The position numbers were made by a program, and so were the translations under genes. Shown here piece after piece: positions 22,650-33,851 of a DNA stretch of 64,000 bases (positions within the stretch are counted from its first letter, which is position 1; every line of letters starts with the position of its first letter). This DNA is from Larus michahellis. Taxonomy: Eukaryota; Chordata; Aves; Charadriiformes; Laridae. The stretch is taken from contig NC_133913.1 of the NCBI RefSeq assembly GCF_964199755.1, positions 8,038,201 through 8,102,200 on the forward strand. Reading direction: 5' to 3'. Below the pieces are notes generated by a model, which saw nothing but the letters and a program-made list of their open reading frames with translations, made no database searches and had not been told where the DNA came from.

Positions 22650-24074
22650 GCAAAACAGGGGGTGAGGGGAGTCGGGCTGGTGTGGCACGTGGCAGGGAGG
22701 GCGAGAAGTGTGTGGAAAAGAACAGCAGACGTTAGACCACAGGCCAAAGTTGAATCAGGTTAAGGCACCCTCCCTTCCTGCCCCCTCACCACTACTGCCT
22801 GCTCTTGGGTCTGGGGGGAGTTGTTTTGGGTACTGCAGGAAAGACTGAGCTATGTATAGCGTAGGCAGGGGAAAGCAGGGGGGGGGAGAAAATACATTAT
22901 AAACTGTGGTGGGTGGCAGGGAGAGATCTTAGAAGTGTGTAAAATTTCTGAATTTGCTGATAGGCCTCTGCACCCTGTTATACAGGCAATGAATCCGCAC
23001 AAAAAAATCCTTTCACTTCTGACCCAAAAGAGAAGGAAGATGGAGCAGGCCAGAGAGTGCTCACGTTGGCAGGGAAGGAGATGTTGCCATGGTCCATCTC
23101 TAGCACCCTCTCCTTTATGCCAGCTCCTGCCCCCTAATACCTACCTATGGGTAGGAGATGAACTTGCATCTTTTCTAGGGATTTTGTTGGGGAAAATACC
23201 CTGCTCGACATTTGTCCTCTCTCATTAAACATGGCCCTGTACACGAAACAGCCTCTCCTCCTGCCCTCTTCCACATCGTGAACCCAGGCGTGGTCTTTGT
23301 AAGGAGCAGAGCTTGGAGACGCCTACAGACTTGTTGAAGCTTATTCAGGTGCGGGAGTAGCTCTAACAGGACCTGAAGCCTAACGCTGAGTTTATGGCAA
23401 CTAGAGGCATTTCAAGCTGGTAAAAATCAAGAAACAAAAAAACCCACAACAAACCCCAAACAACTAAAAGACAACAAAAGGCAGAAACCCCACGGCTTTT
23501 CTTTTTCCCACCGGCTCCCGTGCAGTTCCTGGAAGCGGCCACAGGAGGGTCCCAGCCCGGAGCGCTCTCCGAAGCCGAACCGGGGGGGGAGACCGAGCGA
23601 CACGGACCCACCGGGGGGCACCCGCAGCTTGCAAACGGCAGCAGCTGCAGCGGCAAAGGGGAGACCCTGAGCTCTTCCTGCCCCCGTGAACATGGCGGCC
23701 CTGTCTGCCACGGGCATGGCTCTGAGAGGGCCCTTCTTACGGGGAGGAAGAGCTCGGTGCCTCATTCACGATCCGGCCGCTGTGGAGTCCCCCGCCGGCT
23801 CCTCAGCTGTACAAAGTTGGTGCCATCGTGAACAAACCCAGAGGCAGTGAAGACCCCGCTCCCACATACCTCAGTCTTCAGAGAGGCAAGGGACTTTGGA
23901 GCCCCAGGTTTCACACTTTTATGGGCTCAATGGCTGCAGCACAGCTGGAAATGCTGTTAAGGAAAAAGATGGTAAACAGGAGCCATAATCCAATGCTGAG
24001 AGACAGAAGCCATCAGACCCCATGTTTTATCTCCTTCGTGCCGGTAGACAAGTGTTTCTGTCACATCGCCTCAA
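22650..24074. other. Spacer with GC-rich island, no proven gene
   Basis: The first half is unremarkable. About 23,500-23,830 is GC- and CpG-rich, unlike its surroundings. It contains an ATG in a good context (23,692) opening a 52-codon frame to 23,850 that begins MAALSATGMALRGPFLRGGR. This looks like the Arg-rich start of a mitochondrial presequence, but I do not recognise the gene. It may be a first exon, a dead promoter or a retrocopy. Confidence 0.35.
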
Positions 24075-24079
24075 CTCAC

Positions 24080-24637
24080 TGTTATAGATTGAGGCCCAAT
24101 AATTGACAGGAACCAGTCCAATTAATCAAATTAGTTTATTAAGCAAGTGGCAACAAGCAAAACAGCGCTGGGCGGCCGGGGAGTCTTTGCTCCGCCACCG
24201 GCGCGCCCCCACTTCCCGAAAGTAGCTGATTATATACTCTTCTGGTTCCCATATATGTGTCAATCCTGGTATATTCCGTGTCTGAGCGACGTGTTGCTAG
24301 GGGGTCGGTCTTGTCCCGCCTCCTGATGGTCGTGAGGCCGAAGGCTCCTCATCTTTATCAGTGTCCTTGGGGAGACTCTTTTCAGCTTATCTCACAACTT
24401 AGCTCTTCCCTTTGAAGTGTTAAAACACACCAGATGCCTGTGATTTAGGCCTTGAGGTGTCAAAGTGCCCCAGACAGCACACCGGATGCCTGTGATTTAG
24501 GCCTTGAGTATCAAAGTGCACCAGATAACGCGCTGGATGCCTGCGATTTAAGTATGTGAAGAGTCGAAACAGTGTAAGTTTTCACCAGCCTTTAAGAAAG
24601 CCTGATTTGGTTAACAAACATGATTCTATTTATTACA
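24080..24637 (-). mobile_element. Solo LTR of an endogenous retrovirus
   Basis: A 558-base element starting TGTTATAG and ending TTATTACA on the + strand, flanked on both sides by the 5-bp duplication CTCAC (24075-24079 and 24638-24642). On the minus strand it has a TATA-like AGTATATAAT (near 24235) and an AATAAA (24140-24135) further along, so it is oriented leftward, toward TRAC. Inside it, about 24418-24550, are roughly three diverged copies of a 45-55 base unit containing GATGCCTGTGATTTAGGCC. It lies between the enhancer and DAD1. Confidence 0.85.
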
Positions 24638-24642
24638 CTCAC

Positions 24643-26340
24643 GTTTTACCCACCCAGTGTTTCAGCTGCAGAGCAAAGCAGAGCCTGAAGCAGGACCAGT
24701 ACATGGGCTGAGCCTCACGCATGAAGGTAACGCAGGTACATTCTGCAGCCAAAGGTGTGGAGGGGCTAGCTGGGGTTCACATCTCATCCTGTCTCCACAA
24801 TCTGATCACCACAGGGCTCTAATTTTCCATCAGGACAAAGAAACATTTCGCCTCAATGCAGGAGATACCTTGGGATTGAGGAGGCAACAGCCACGGGACA
24901 AAGCCATTGAGTTTAAGCATTTCACAACACTTTAAAGGGGGAAAGATTTTCGATGAGGTTAAGTCTGAGGGGTGACCTTCTCCATGGACTCAAGCTCAAG
25001 CACAGTTCTGTCTGAGGCACTGACACAGCTTGGCAGCCCCTTCCAACACCCTTGGGTTTATCCGCACGTCAGGCTGAAGAAAAGCCAACACTGTGCTAAG
25101 GTGGCTATGTCGCTACCAGGCCTTAGTGGGCCTGTAAGTCCAGCTGGGACATCCAGCTGTGCCCCACGTGCCTTTGAGGGATACGGGAGGGCCTGTGGGG
25201 GGGGATCAGTACACCTGGGGATGTGCTGGAGGAGCCCCTCTGCTTTCTTCCGTTCATGACCACTAACCACAGCCTAACCCAAATTTTTCCACAGCTTTGA
25301 AGCCTGGGGGCACGTCGACAATATACTTTCCATAAGATAAAGGGGCAGGAAACAAGGACATGAAAAGGGTGGATGACAATTGCGTTTCCATGATCACTTG
25401 TTTCCTGCTTCCCTGTGAAACTGGGGCAGAGAAAAAACGCCTGCTGGGCAGAAAGGGAGGGAGGAGGGTAAAAACAGGGACAGAGTGCCTGAGAGGGAGC
25501 TTGGGTGTTAGAAGAACCTCTGTATTTGCCACCAACAGGGAAAAGACTGCAGTATTAGAAAGGGTTTTATTGTCAGAAAGGATTACAGTAACTGTAATGA
25601 GGCAGCAGATGCCTCTGTGGGACAGCAGACCCCTCCATAGGACAGTCTGTGGGGAAGAATCTTGAGCGCTGCTTCCTCCATCAAGGAAGTGGGTAAGGGT
25701 CTGATGGGGAACAGCACTTCCCAGTGCCAGGCTGTGGCATCAGAGCTCAAGAGCGGTTCAAGACCTGGAAGGAGAAAAGGCAACGTGAACGACGTTTCTG
25801 CAAAGGAAGAGGAAATACCTCACAAGCTCCATTGATCTTGTGGCCCCTTGCGACAATAATAACAAGGCATGTCCTCCATTTTCCAGCACCAAACTCTCCT
25901 TGTCCCAAACTCCCTCCTCTCACCTGCTGAGAAACTCAACGCTTGGACACCAGCCACACCATGGCCTCCAGATAGGACAACCCTCACAAACAGAGCCCAG
26001 GAGTTCCAGCTCCTAAAACCCCTCTTGCAAAGAATGGGGTATTTCTCTCATAAGAGAGAAATGCGGGTAGGTTTCTGTAACGCTCCTCATTAAACTGCCT
26101 TTTAAACAATATAAGCCAAAAGCACAGGCACAAAACCAGACAGCTGTAAATCTTAACCTTGTATCAACCTAGAAGACAACAGCTTAACTGTACTTGTCCA
26201 AGACGAAGATGGGAGTTAGGACTCCTGGATTCACTATCTTTCAAGTTCCCTCCCAACTCTAAAAAGCACTGAAGCCGTGTGAGCTGTGGTCTCCCCTTAG
26301 TGACTCCAGGGATCAGTACCTCACAGTCTCTTCTAGAAGC
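24643..26340. other. DAD1 3' UTR and flank
   Basis: Downstream side of DAD1 (minus strand). A minus-strand AATAAA at 25571-25566 is a candidate poly(A) signal about 770 bases after the DAD1 stop. No other coding region recognised. Confidence 0.45.
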
Positions 26341-26471
26341 TCAGCCAACAAAATTGATGACCACAAGATGGAGGATGGTGTTGGCAAAGAGGAAATCGGC
26401 AAATGCCCGCTCTGGTGAAATGCCTTGGAACTCGCCTTTGTTTTGGGGGTTGATCTGGATCCGGAGGCAAA
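26341..26471 (-). CDS. DAD1: DAD1, coding exon 2
   Basis: C-terminal exon of DAD1, a small membrane subunit of the oligosaccharyltransferase complex in the ER that helps N-glycosylate nascent proteins. On the minus strand the acceptor CATGCAG ends at 26472. Two bases complete a Val codon, then [20 protein letters not shown], followed by [20 protein letters not shown] and VG-stop (26343-26341). These are the highly conserved last third and third membrane segment. The phase fits exon 1 exactly. The Ile near the end stands where mammals have Met. Confidence 0.95.
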
Positions 26472-27393
26472 CTGCATGGCACAGAAAGAATGAGAGATCA
26501 GGGATCACAAAAGGAAGTCATGGTGGGAAGCACAGACTACCCGGGGCCGCCCACCCCAGTCTGGGTCACGGTTCCAGCAGGGTACCACAAGAAAAGGTAA
26601 CTGTCTTTGTTGTAAGACAAGCAGGACGCTGTCAGGGGACTTGCACAGGGCTTTTATACAATCAGCTCCCCCATTGCACTACACTATCAGGGATGGCCAA
26701 GCGAGGCCTGGCGGGAACAGGCTTATAACAGGATGGGACTCGCACAGAAATGGGAATATTTCTATGTTCTCTACTGGGTGTGTTGGGGAGGGCTGCACAG
26801 GAACAAGGTGTGTTTGGGGGGTATTATAGGAGAGCAACACCCTGAAGCAGTAGTTGCTAGAGTTTGGGATGGTTGCTAAAGAAAGACACCAATACAAGAT
26901 GGTAAAAAGCAGGGCTCCTTGCTGTCAGGGAGAAACAAGGGCACCCTGGGGCTGATGAGGAGCTCTGTCCTGCACAGGGACAGGACCCCTGCAGGCCCAC
27001 AGCTGCTGTGGAGCACCCTGCTGTGGGGCAGGAGCCTGGGAGTTTCTGGGAGCAGAAGCGGGTGTTACGGGGGAAGGCGGGGGATGTTGAAGGTTGCTGT
27101 GGGGACGCCCTGGCTGCCGGGGTAGGTTTGAGGGCTGCTGTGGGTGACTCCCTCGGGATGCTGGAGAACGCCTGTGGCTGCAAAGGGAATCCTGCGATTA
27201 CTACAGGAGATCTGGCTATTTCTAGGGCAACTTTCCCGTGGGGCCTCCGGGCGCTGCTGCGGTCCCACGGTCGCTGGAGGGGGATGGGGGTGGGGGAGCG
27301 GGGCTCAGGCTTTGCCTACGGAGAGTGGGCGGTTGCGAAGGGGAGGCCAGGGAGACCCGCGGGGGGCCGGGGCGGGCGCGGCGGGGCACTGAC

Positions 27394-27634
27394 CGCCCAG
27401 GATGAAGCTGCCGACGGCGGAGATGAAGCCGCTGAGAAAGGAGTTGAAGGGGAAGGTGCCGACGCCGAGGCAGTAGCCGAACTGGAGAGCCCCGGTGAGC
27501 AGCACGTAGAGCAGGTAGGCGTCCAGCACCTTGAGGCGGCTCGGCGTGCCGCTGCCGTACTCCGCCAGGAAGCGCCGCACCACCGAGCCCACCGAGCCCG
27601 CCGCCCCCGCGCCGGAGCCCGCCGCGCCCGACAT
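27394..27634 (-). CDS. DAD1: DAD1, coding exon 1
   Basis: N-terminal exon. ATG is at 27634-27632. The protein starts [19 protein letters not shown], then RRFLAEY..., [20 protein letters not shown], and the loop [20 protein letters not shown], ending LG plus one base at donor GTCAGT (27393-27388). Together with exon 2 this gives about 123 residues. Mammalian DAD1 is 113, and the extra residues are a Gly/Ala-rich stretch at the N terminus. Splicing gives FILGVCLRIQ, with Gly where mammals have Ala. The intron is 922 bases. The surrounding 27.36-27.9 kb is a CpG-rich promoter region. Confidence 0.95.
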
Positions 27635-27910
27635 GGTCCCGCCGGCCAGGCTGAGGTGGCCGGAACCAGCCCGGGCAACGGCTTCCGGGGCACGGCGGGC
27701 CCGCGCAGGCGCGCGCCCAGCTCGCCGCGGGGTCAGTGGGAGCTGCGCCGGCGCGCGCCTCTTGCGCGCGACAGGGCGGAACTGGAAGGCGCGGGCGGCC
27801 CCTGTACGCATGCGCTTGCGGCGTCTCGCGGAGGGGGAGAGGCGGGACCGCGTTCTCTGCTGGCGCATGCGCTGAAGGCTTTGTCGAGTCTGAGACCCCC
27901 AAGATTTCCA

Positions 27911-28440
27911 AGAGACAATGAGAGCCAAGCGACGGCTGTTGCTAGGCAGGTTAGAGAGGGGCTGCTTTCAAGAGCCAGTGAGAGCCAAGCGACGGCTTGT
28001 TGCTAGGCAGATTAGAGAGGGGCTGCTTTCAAGAGCCAATGAGAGCCAAGCGACGGCTTGTTGCTAGGCAGATTAGAGAGGGGCTGCTTTCAAGAGCCAA
28101 TGAGAGCCAAGCGACGGCTTGTTGCTAGGCAGATTAGAGAGGGGCTGCTTTCAAGAGCCAATGAGAGCCAAGCGACGGCTTGTTGCTAGGCGGATTAAAG
28201 AGGAGCTGCTTTCAAAAGCCAATGAGAGCCAAGCGATGGCTTGTTGCTAGGCTGATTAGAGAGGGGCTGCTTTCAAGAGCCAGTGAGAGCCAAGCGACAG
28301 CTTGTTGCTAGGCAGATTAGAGAGGGGCTGCTTTCAAGAGCCAATGAGAGCCAAGCGATGGCTTGTTGCTAGGCTGATTAGAGAGGGGCTGCTTTCAGGA
28401 GCCAGTGAGAGCCAAGCGACGGCCGTTCTAGGCGGGTTAG
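27911..28440. repeat. 61-bp minisatellite, nine copies, with CCAAT motifs
   Basis: Nine head-to-tail copies with a 61-base period (the first is 60), starting near 27911, 27971, 28032, 28093, 28154, 28215, 28276, 28337 and 28398. Each contains AATGAGAGCCAAGCGACGGC or a close variant, then TTGTTGCTAGGCAGATTAGA and GAGGGGCTGCTTTCAAGAGC. Five copies have CCAAT at the unit boundary; the others have CCAGT or ACAAT. The array begins about 275 bases upstream of the DAD1 start codon. Confidence 0.95.
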
Positions 28441-30700
28441 CAGCCGCCTCTCAGTAGCTCCTAGCCCCCGGGTGTGTGTGGCCCTGCGCCGGCCTGCCCG
28501 AAAAGGGCTTGTTTCGGGAAAACCAGCACTCCTGGGACTGGAGGATCCTGCTGGGAGATGCTCTGGCCTGAGGTGGCCTCCGCTGAGAGGGAGGGGGGAG
28601 GCTCAGGGTAGGTGGGTGTTTACAGACTGACTGTGTTCTGCCTTTTGTGGGCCCCTTCTCGGAGCTGGGGAAAGGCAAACGGTTGTTTTCTTTGCTTTTG
28701 GTTAAAAACTCTTACGACGGTGAGTCTGAAGCGAGAGCAAAATGGCTGCGCTTCTTTTAGGTTTTGGGTGTGTGCGTGTGGAGAGAGACCAAAAGGAGAA
28801 CTTTTCTGCCCAAGTCTTCCTTCGGTTTAAACCATTCCAGCCTTCCCGCCTGGCCCAGCCGAGGGGCGCTCTGGCTGTGGACAGCTGATACTCCCGAACA
28901 GGCTCTGAAATGAAGGCGTTTTCCTGTCCCTTCCCTCGGACAGAAGTGATATTTTTGTGTCCCTTGAACTACATCATGGCATCAGTCCTGCAGCCTGAAT
29001 TTTTGGAGACCTTGTCCCTTCTAACTCGTGAGCTTGCTCCCCATGAATGTCTTCTCCTTACCTGCGCTTGGGGTAGGGATAGAACTACCCCCAAGAAACA
29101 AGACGTGGTTTTGGGGCAGAGAATGCACCCGTCCGGGGGTTGGGCAGCAGCAGTAGTGTGTTCACATTCCCTTCTTGTTCACATTCCCTTCTTGGGTTTC
29201 TGCTTGTGCTGGGTGTTTCCCCTTTGAAGTCCGTGTCTGTAAGTGGTAGGGCTGATGCTTACAGGTGCCTCTGATCCTGCCTCCAGTGCCTCCTGAAGGA
29301 GCCTCGTCCTGTAGAAGACACCTTTTACGTTTCTGAGCTCAGTTTCTGTGGCTAGGAGATGGGATTAACAGCATGATTTCGCTAGGACACAGTCTGCGAG
29401 GTTACCTGTCTTCCGGTATCCTGATGTGTTAGTCTCACTGGTCATGGAGGGAATTGGGACCAGAGCATGCATATTGCCCCAGGGTTTCACTGCAATGCCC
29501 GTAAGGGGACTGGGACCTTTTTCCCTTGGTCATTGCCCATTTTTGTGGCATCTCTGTGAATAATCATTTGCCTGTGTCCCCTCTCCTGTCCAGCGCAGGA
29601 GCACAGGCACGTGTGGGAATGGGATCCACAGCCATGTCCCTTGTTTCTTCCCCAAAATATTGTCCCAGAGCTGGATTCCTTTAACCCAGTGTGCAAGAAG
29701 CTGATATACACACAGAGGCGAGATGCTTGTTTATTTCATTTCTGCACAGAGATGGGTGCTAGGTGGTTCATCCACAAAGCTAGCACAACCCAGTTAGCAC
29801 ACGGTAAAGCATTTACACGTTGTGAGCAACAGTTAAGCAACAGTTATCATTACTTTCCTACAGTTATGCTTAATCTAATTTAGGATTTAGGATTAATCTT
29901 AATCTCCTAAATCTCCTACAGTTATGCTTAATCATCCTCATTCGTGTTGGTTCTTGCTGTGTTTTGTCTCTACTTAAAGTCAGACCATCCTCTCTTTTTA
30001 CTACACATGCTCCGTGAGGAGGGGGCTTTTGTTAGTAGGGGGGGTCTCCCTACCAGAGGGTGGGGTTTTTAATGTGTTAATTAGGATAGTTCACTCATAG
30101 TCCAAGTGCATTCTTCCTTGGCCTTTGTTGCAGATGGAAATAGTTAACAGTTCTGTTCCCCTTGAGCTTACTTTGGTATTCCCTTATTTTGGGTAATTTA
30201 TGGTATCTTCCTGTTCTTTCCCCAGGGCCACAACTTACTATTTGCAGTGGTTAATGGTACCCTTTACTTCTAGTATTTCTCCAACACAAACGCTAGCAAC
30301 TGCTGCTCTTCCAAAGGTCCTCTGCATATTCACATCTACAGAGAACCATCAGAAACTGCAGGGTTTCCTCTTCACCTTACGAAACCCACACAGCTCTATG
30401 ACAACATGTCTTAGGTGTGGACAGTGGCTGCAGTCCTGGGGAACTCCATCATTTTTGGTGGTGCTCGGGATTGCTAGGACCCATGGGAGCTTGCCATGCT
30501 GATGTGCGAGCAAAGACTGGAAATCACCTCTTTCATCAGAGAATGCCTGCATTTGGTGTTCTCTTCATGGACCTGAAGAACTATGTTTTAGGGAGGAGAC
30601 AACACTTGCTGCATCAGAGCTAGGGTGCACATAAAATACTGGTGAGCTATGGAATGGAGAGGTGAATTATCAAGTGGTGGACCTCCAAGTTCCAAAGGTC
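28441..30700. other. Intergenic; GC-rich start, no gene identified
   Basis: 28.44-28.85 kb is GC-rich and could carry a promoter pointing right, but no coding exon is convincing. Near 29.70-29.83 kb the text resembles LTR sequence, without both ends. A 17-base string, TACAGTTATGCTTAATC, occurs twice (about 29,860 and 29,918). Confidence 0.4.
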
Positions 30701-30701
30701 C

Positions 30702-30763
30702 ATAATGATAATAATAGAGATTATTATTATTATTAGTAATAACAACAACAACAACAACAACAG
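30702..30763. repeat. ATA/TTA/ACA trinucleotide microsatellite
   Basis: Runs of ATA, then TTA, then ACA units immediately before the 5' end of a CR1 fragment. Confidence 0.85.
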
Positions 30764-31433
30764 AGCTGGACGCAGTGTTAGTTGATGATAAGCTCAACAT
30801 GACCTGGTAATGTGTGCTCACAACCCAGAAAGCCAACTGTATCCTGGGGTGCATCATAAGAAGCGTGGCCAGCAGGGCAAGGGAGGTGATTCTGTCCCTC
30901 TGCTCTGCTCTGGTGAGACCCCACCTGGAGTACTGCATCCAGCTCTGGGGCCCCCAACATAAGAAGGACATGGACCTGTTGGAGTGAGTCCAACGGAGGG
31001 CCACGAAGATGATCAGAGGGCTGGAGCACCTCTCCTATGAAGAAAGGCTGAGAGAGTTGGGGTTGTTCAGCCTGGAGAAGACTCTGGGGAGACCTTGTAG
31101 CCCCTTCAAGTACCTAAAGGGGGCCTACAGGAAAGATGGAGAGAGACTCTTTATCAGGGATCGTAGTGAGAGGACAGGGGATAATGGTTTTAAACTGAAA
31201 GAGGGTAGGTTTACACAAGATAATAGGAAGAAATTTTTGACTCTCAGAGTGATGAGGCACTGGCCCAGATTGCCCGAAGAAGCTGTGGATGCCCCGTCCC
31301 GGAAGGTGTTCAAGGCCTGGTTGGACAGGGCTTTGAGCAACCTGGTCTAGTGGAAGGTGTTCCTGCCCATGGCGGTGGGGGTGGAACTAGATGATCTTTA
31401 AATTCCCTTCCAACCCAAACCATTCTATGATTC
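30763..31433 (+). mobile_element. CR1 LINE, 5'-truncated
   Basis: The + strand shows the C-terminal part of ORF2: [11 protein letters not shown]-like block near 30930, a [20 protein letters not shown] stretch near 31015, and DRALSNLV near 31325. The 3' tail TTCCAACCCAAACCATTCTA ends near 31433. Frameshifts and stops; not active. Confidence 0.9.
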
Positions 31434-31824
31434 CAAAACCGCTAGAAAAGAAAGACAGATGGTGACAAAGGGTGGCTTAATACTCTAGTTCCTGTCTGAT
31501 GTTGGTGCTTTGAACTTAGTTCCTGGTGGTAACCACAGTATCCAGGGAGCTAGCTACTACTTAGTTCATGTACTAAGTGACGTGGAGTGGGAGTGTAGTT
31601 GTCCTGCATGTGGGATGGGGTAATCCCATCCACAGGTGTAGACTGAAAGCTGACTGGCTGTGGAGCAGCTCTGCAGACAGACCTGTGGGGTTCTGGTGGA
31701 TGGCATACTGAACACATCAGCAGTGTGCCTCTATGACAGTGAAGGCCCACTGCATACCAAGCTATGTTCACAGGAGTGTAGCCAGCCTTTCAGGATAGGT
31801 GCTAATTTCTCGTTGTTTGGCATA

Positions 31825-32310
31825 TGTGGGACTGCATCTGGAGAACTGCGTACAGTATAGATCCCCCCCGACATTAAAAAAACCCAAAGATGTTATCAAA
31901 ATTATGTGAGTCAATAGAGGACAAGCAAGTTGATCAGAGAACTGGGGCACGTGACACATAAAAAGAAGCAGAGGGCGAAGAAAAAGTTGAGAGGAGCTGT
32001 ACTGTCCACTGTCTGAAGGGGGTTTATAGAGAAGTCAGAGACCGACCTCTCAGAAGTGCACAGCAAAGGGGCAAGAGGTGTGGATCATGACTTAAGTAAT
32101 CTCCACTGGACATGTGGAAATAACTCTTCACAATGAAAATGGTGAAGCACAAGGAGGTGTGCAGGGAAGCGGTGAGATCCCCATCCTTGGAGATATCCAC
32201 ACTTGCCTGGAAAACGTCACGAACAACCTTGTCCAGCTTTGAAGTTAGCCTTGCTTTTAGCAAGGGACTGGACCTCCAGAGGTCTTTTCCAATCTCATTT
32301 TCTGTGTGGT
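31825..32310 (+). mobile_element. Old, degenerate CR1 fragment
   Basis: Weak similarity to the CR1 3' region: a CATCTGGAGAACTGCGTACA block, then ORF2 C-terminal remnants and a tail-like GGACCTCCAGAGGTCTTTTCC near 32270. Much older than the neighbouring copies. Confidence 0.55.
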
Positions 32311-33840
32311 TTGATTATATTCTTACTGTTCACAGTTTCACAAATGTTTTCCCAGAAGGTGTTTGTCAGATTTCAATACCTAATTGGTCCCTGAGGTTTG
32401 ACTCAGTAAGGAAGTGCAAGAATGCAAATGCTACCACTATTATAAAAAGGACCTGAAAAGAGAGGAAATACATTTGCAAAAAATCAAATGTGAAACTAAA
32501 TGAAAGAGAAACATCAGACGTGGAATCCTTTTTGAAGCATCCTAGATTGTTGTGGATATACTGGTAACTATTTGGACCATTTCTTAGAGTTTGGGTGTGA
32601 GTTTTTGGAGACAGGAAAAGATTAAAGGGAGAATGGTTTAGAAAACTGAACTTTCAGCCTTCAAACTAAAGTAAAAGCTTTTAGTGGTTACTGAGGGAGT
32701 TTCTTGTTTTAAGGGACCACTCTCAGTTTCCAGATAGTATCTGTCCATCTGTGATATTAAAAATATGTTTTATATTTTATATGTTTTGTGAGAGGGCGGT
32801 TGTTTTGTTTTGGTGGGTTTTGATAAAAAAAAAAACATGAGATGATGCTAATAAAACCCCATGTTTTGCTGAAAAAGGGCACTAAAGGGGAAAGATTTCA
32901 TGGGAATAGTGTGATAAGAAGAGTTGTGGCATCCTAGCCCATATCTAGTGCTTGCTTTCCCTGGAAACTCACTTTCTTGGTGTTTATTTCAATCATTCAG
33001 AAATATCTGAAATGAGTCTGAAATGAGTCTAAAACCATATTCAAAGATCCAGACACAATAGCTAAAACCTGGGAGATCTGAGTGCAAAACGAGATGTCTG
33101 TCTCTTTCTATGGCAAGGAGGTCTGGTGTCTGGGAGAAAAAAAGAGGGAGAATGCAGTTGAAACCCCATAGATGAGACCTTGCAAGCCTGCAAGAGAAGA
33201 ATGTGATTGGCAAAGATACCACAGTGGTGACTATTGTAGTAGTATAGTACAGTGTCACAGTAGACACAGTGCAGTGGACAATGTACACGTCTGAGTTTGG
33301 AGTAGGATGTTGTAAGGTGAAGGGTTACTTGGAGATAGGTGCTCTGAAGAAGAACAAATGACCGTCAGCATCAGAGTTCATCCATCGGAGCTGTAGAGCT
33401 GAGGATAAATGAAAAGTAAACAGAATATTTTCCCATACTTCTCCTCTTTCTCCCTCGTATACTCTTGCTTAGTGTATCTTCCATCCATTTCTTTGTGTAT
33501 TTTGCCTTCTTGCAGTGGTGACTAGCCATCCTTCTCTTTGTAGCATTGCTATCTTTCTGTCTGGCCTTTTCTCTGTAAAGTCCCTCCCTCTCTGTCTTTT
33601 TCTTTTTATCTCATTTTAATGGCAGTAAGTTTCTTGTTTGCAATACTAAGGCATCCATCAACTAGTTTAATCTGCTTTACTGTCAGTTTACAGTTTGATT
33701 GCATTCTTCTGCAGTAGTGCCTTTGAATTCATTTAAACTAGAAGATCTTTGGGCAGTTAGTCATTGCCCTTTAATGTTAGCAAAGTCAAACTGACTTGTG
33801 CTCCGTCTCAAAATGGGCCTTTTTTCTTTTTCTGTTACCA
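32311..33840. other. Intergenic upstream of an olfactory receptor
   Basis: AT-rich; no genes recognised. It ends in a strong acceptor (TTTTTCTTTTTCTGTTACCAG, ending 33840), consistent with a spliced 5' UTR exon for the olfactory receptor that follows. Confidence 0.5.
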
Positions 33841-33851
33841 GTGAAGCCTCA

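Noticed and set aside
27008-28006. A 332-codon open frame on the + strand across DAD1 exon 1.
   Set aside because: It is the antisense shadow of GC-rich DAD1 exon 1 and its promoter; the minus strand carries the conserved protein.
28744-28762. ATGGCTGCGCTTCTTTTAG followed by GT, like a short first coding exon in a GC-rich region.
   Set aside because: The donor is weak, and no second exon was found before the repeats.
29690-30560. Sequence resembling an LTR (GAGGCGAGATGCTTGTTTAT and following).
   Set aside because: I could not find both ends or a target-site duplication.
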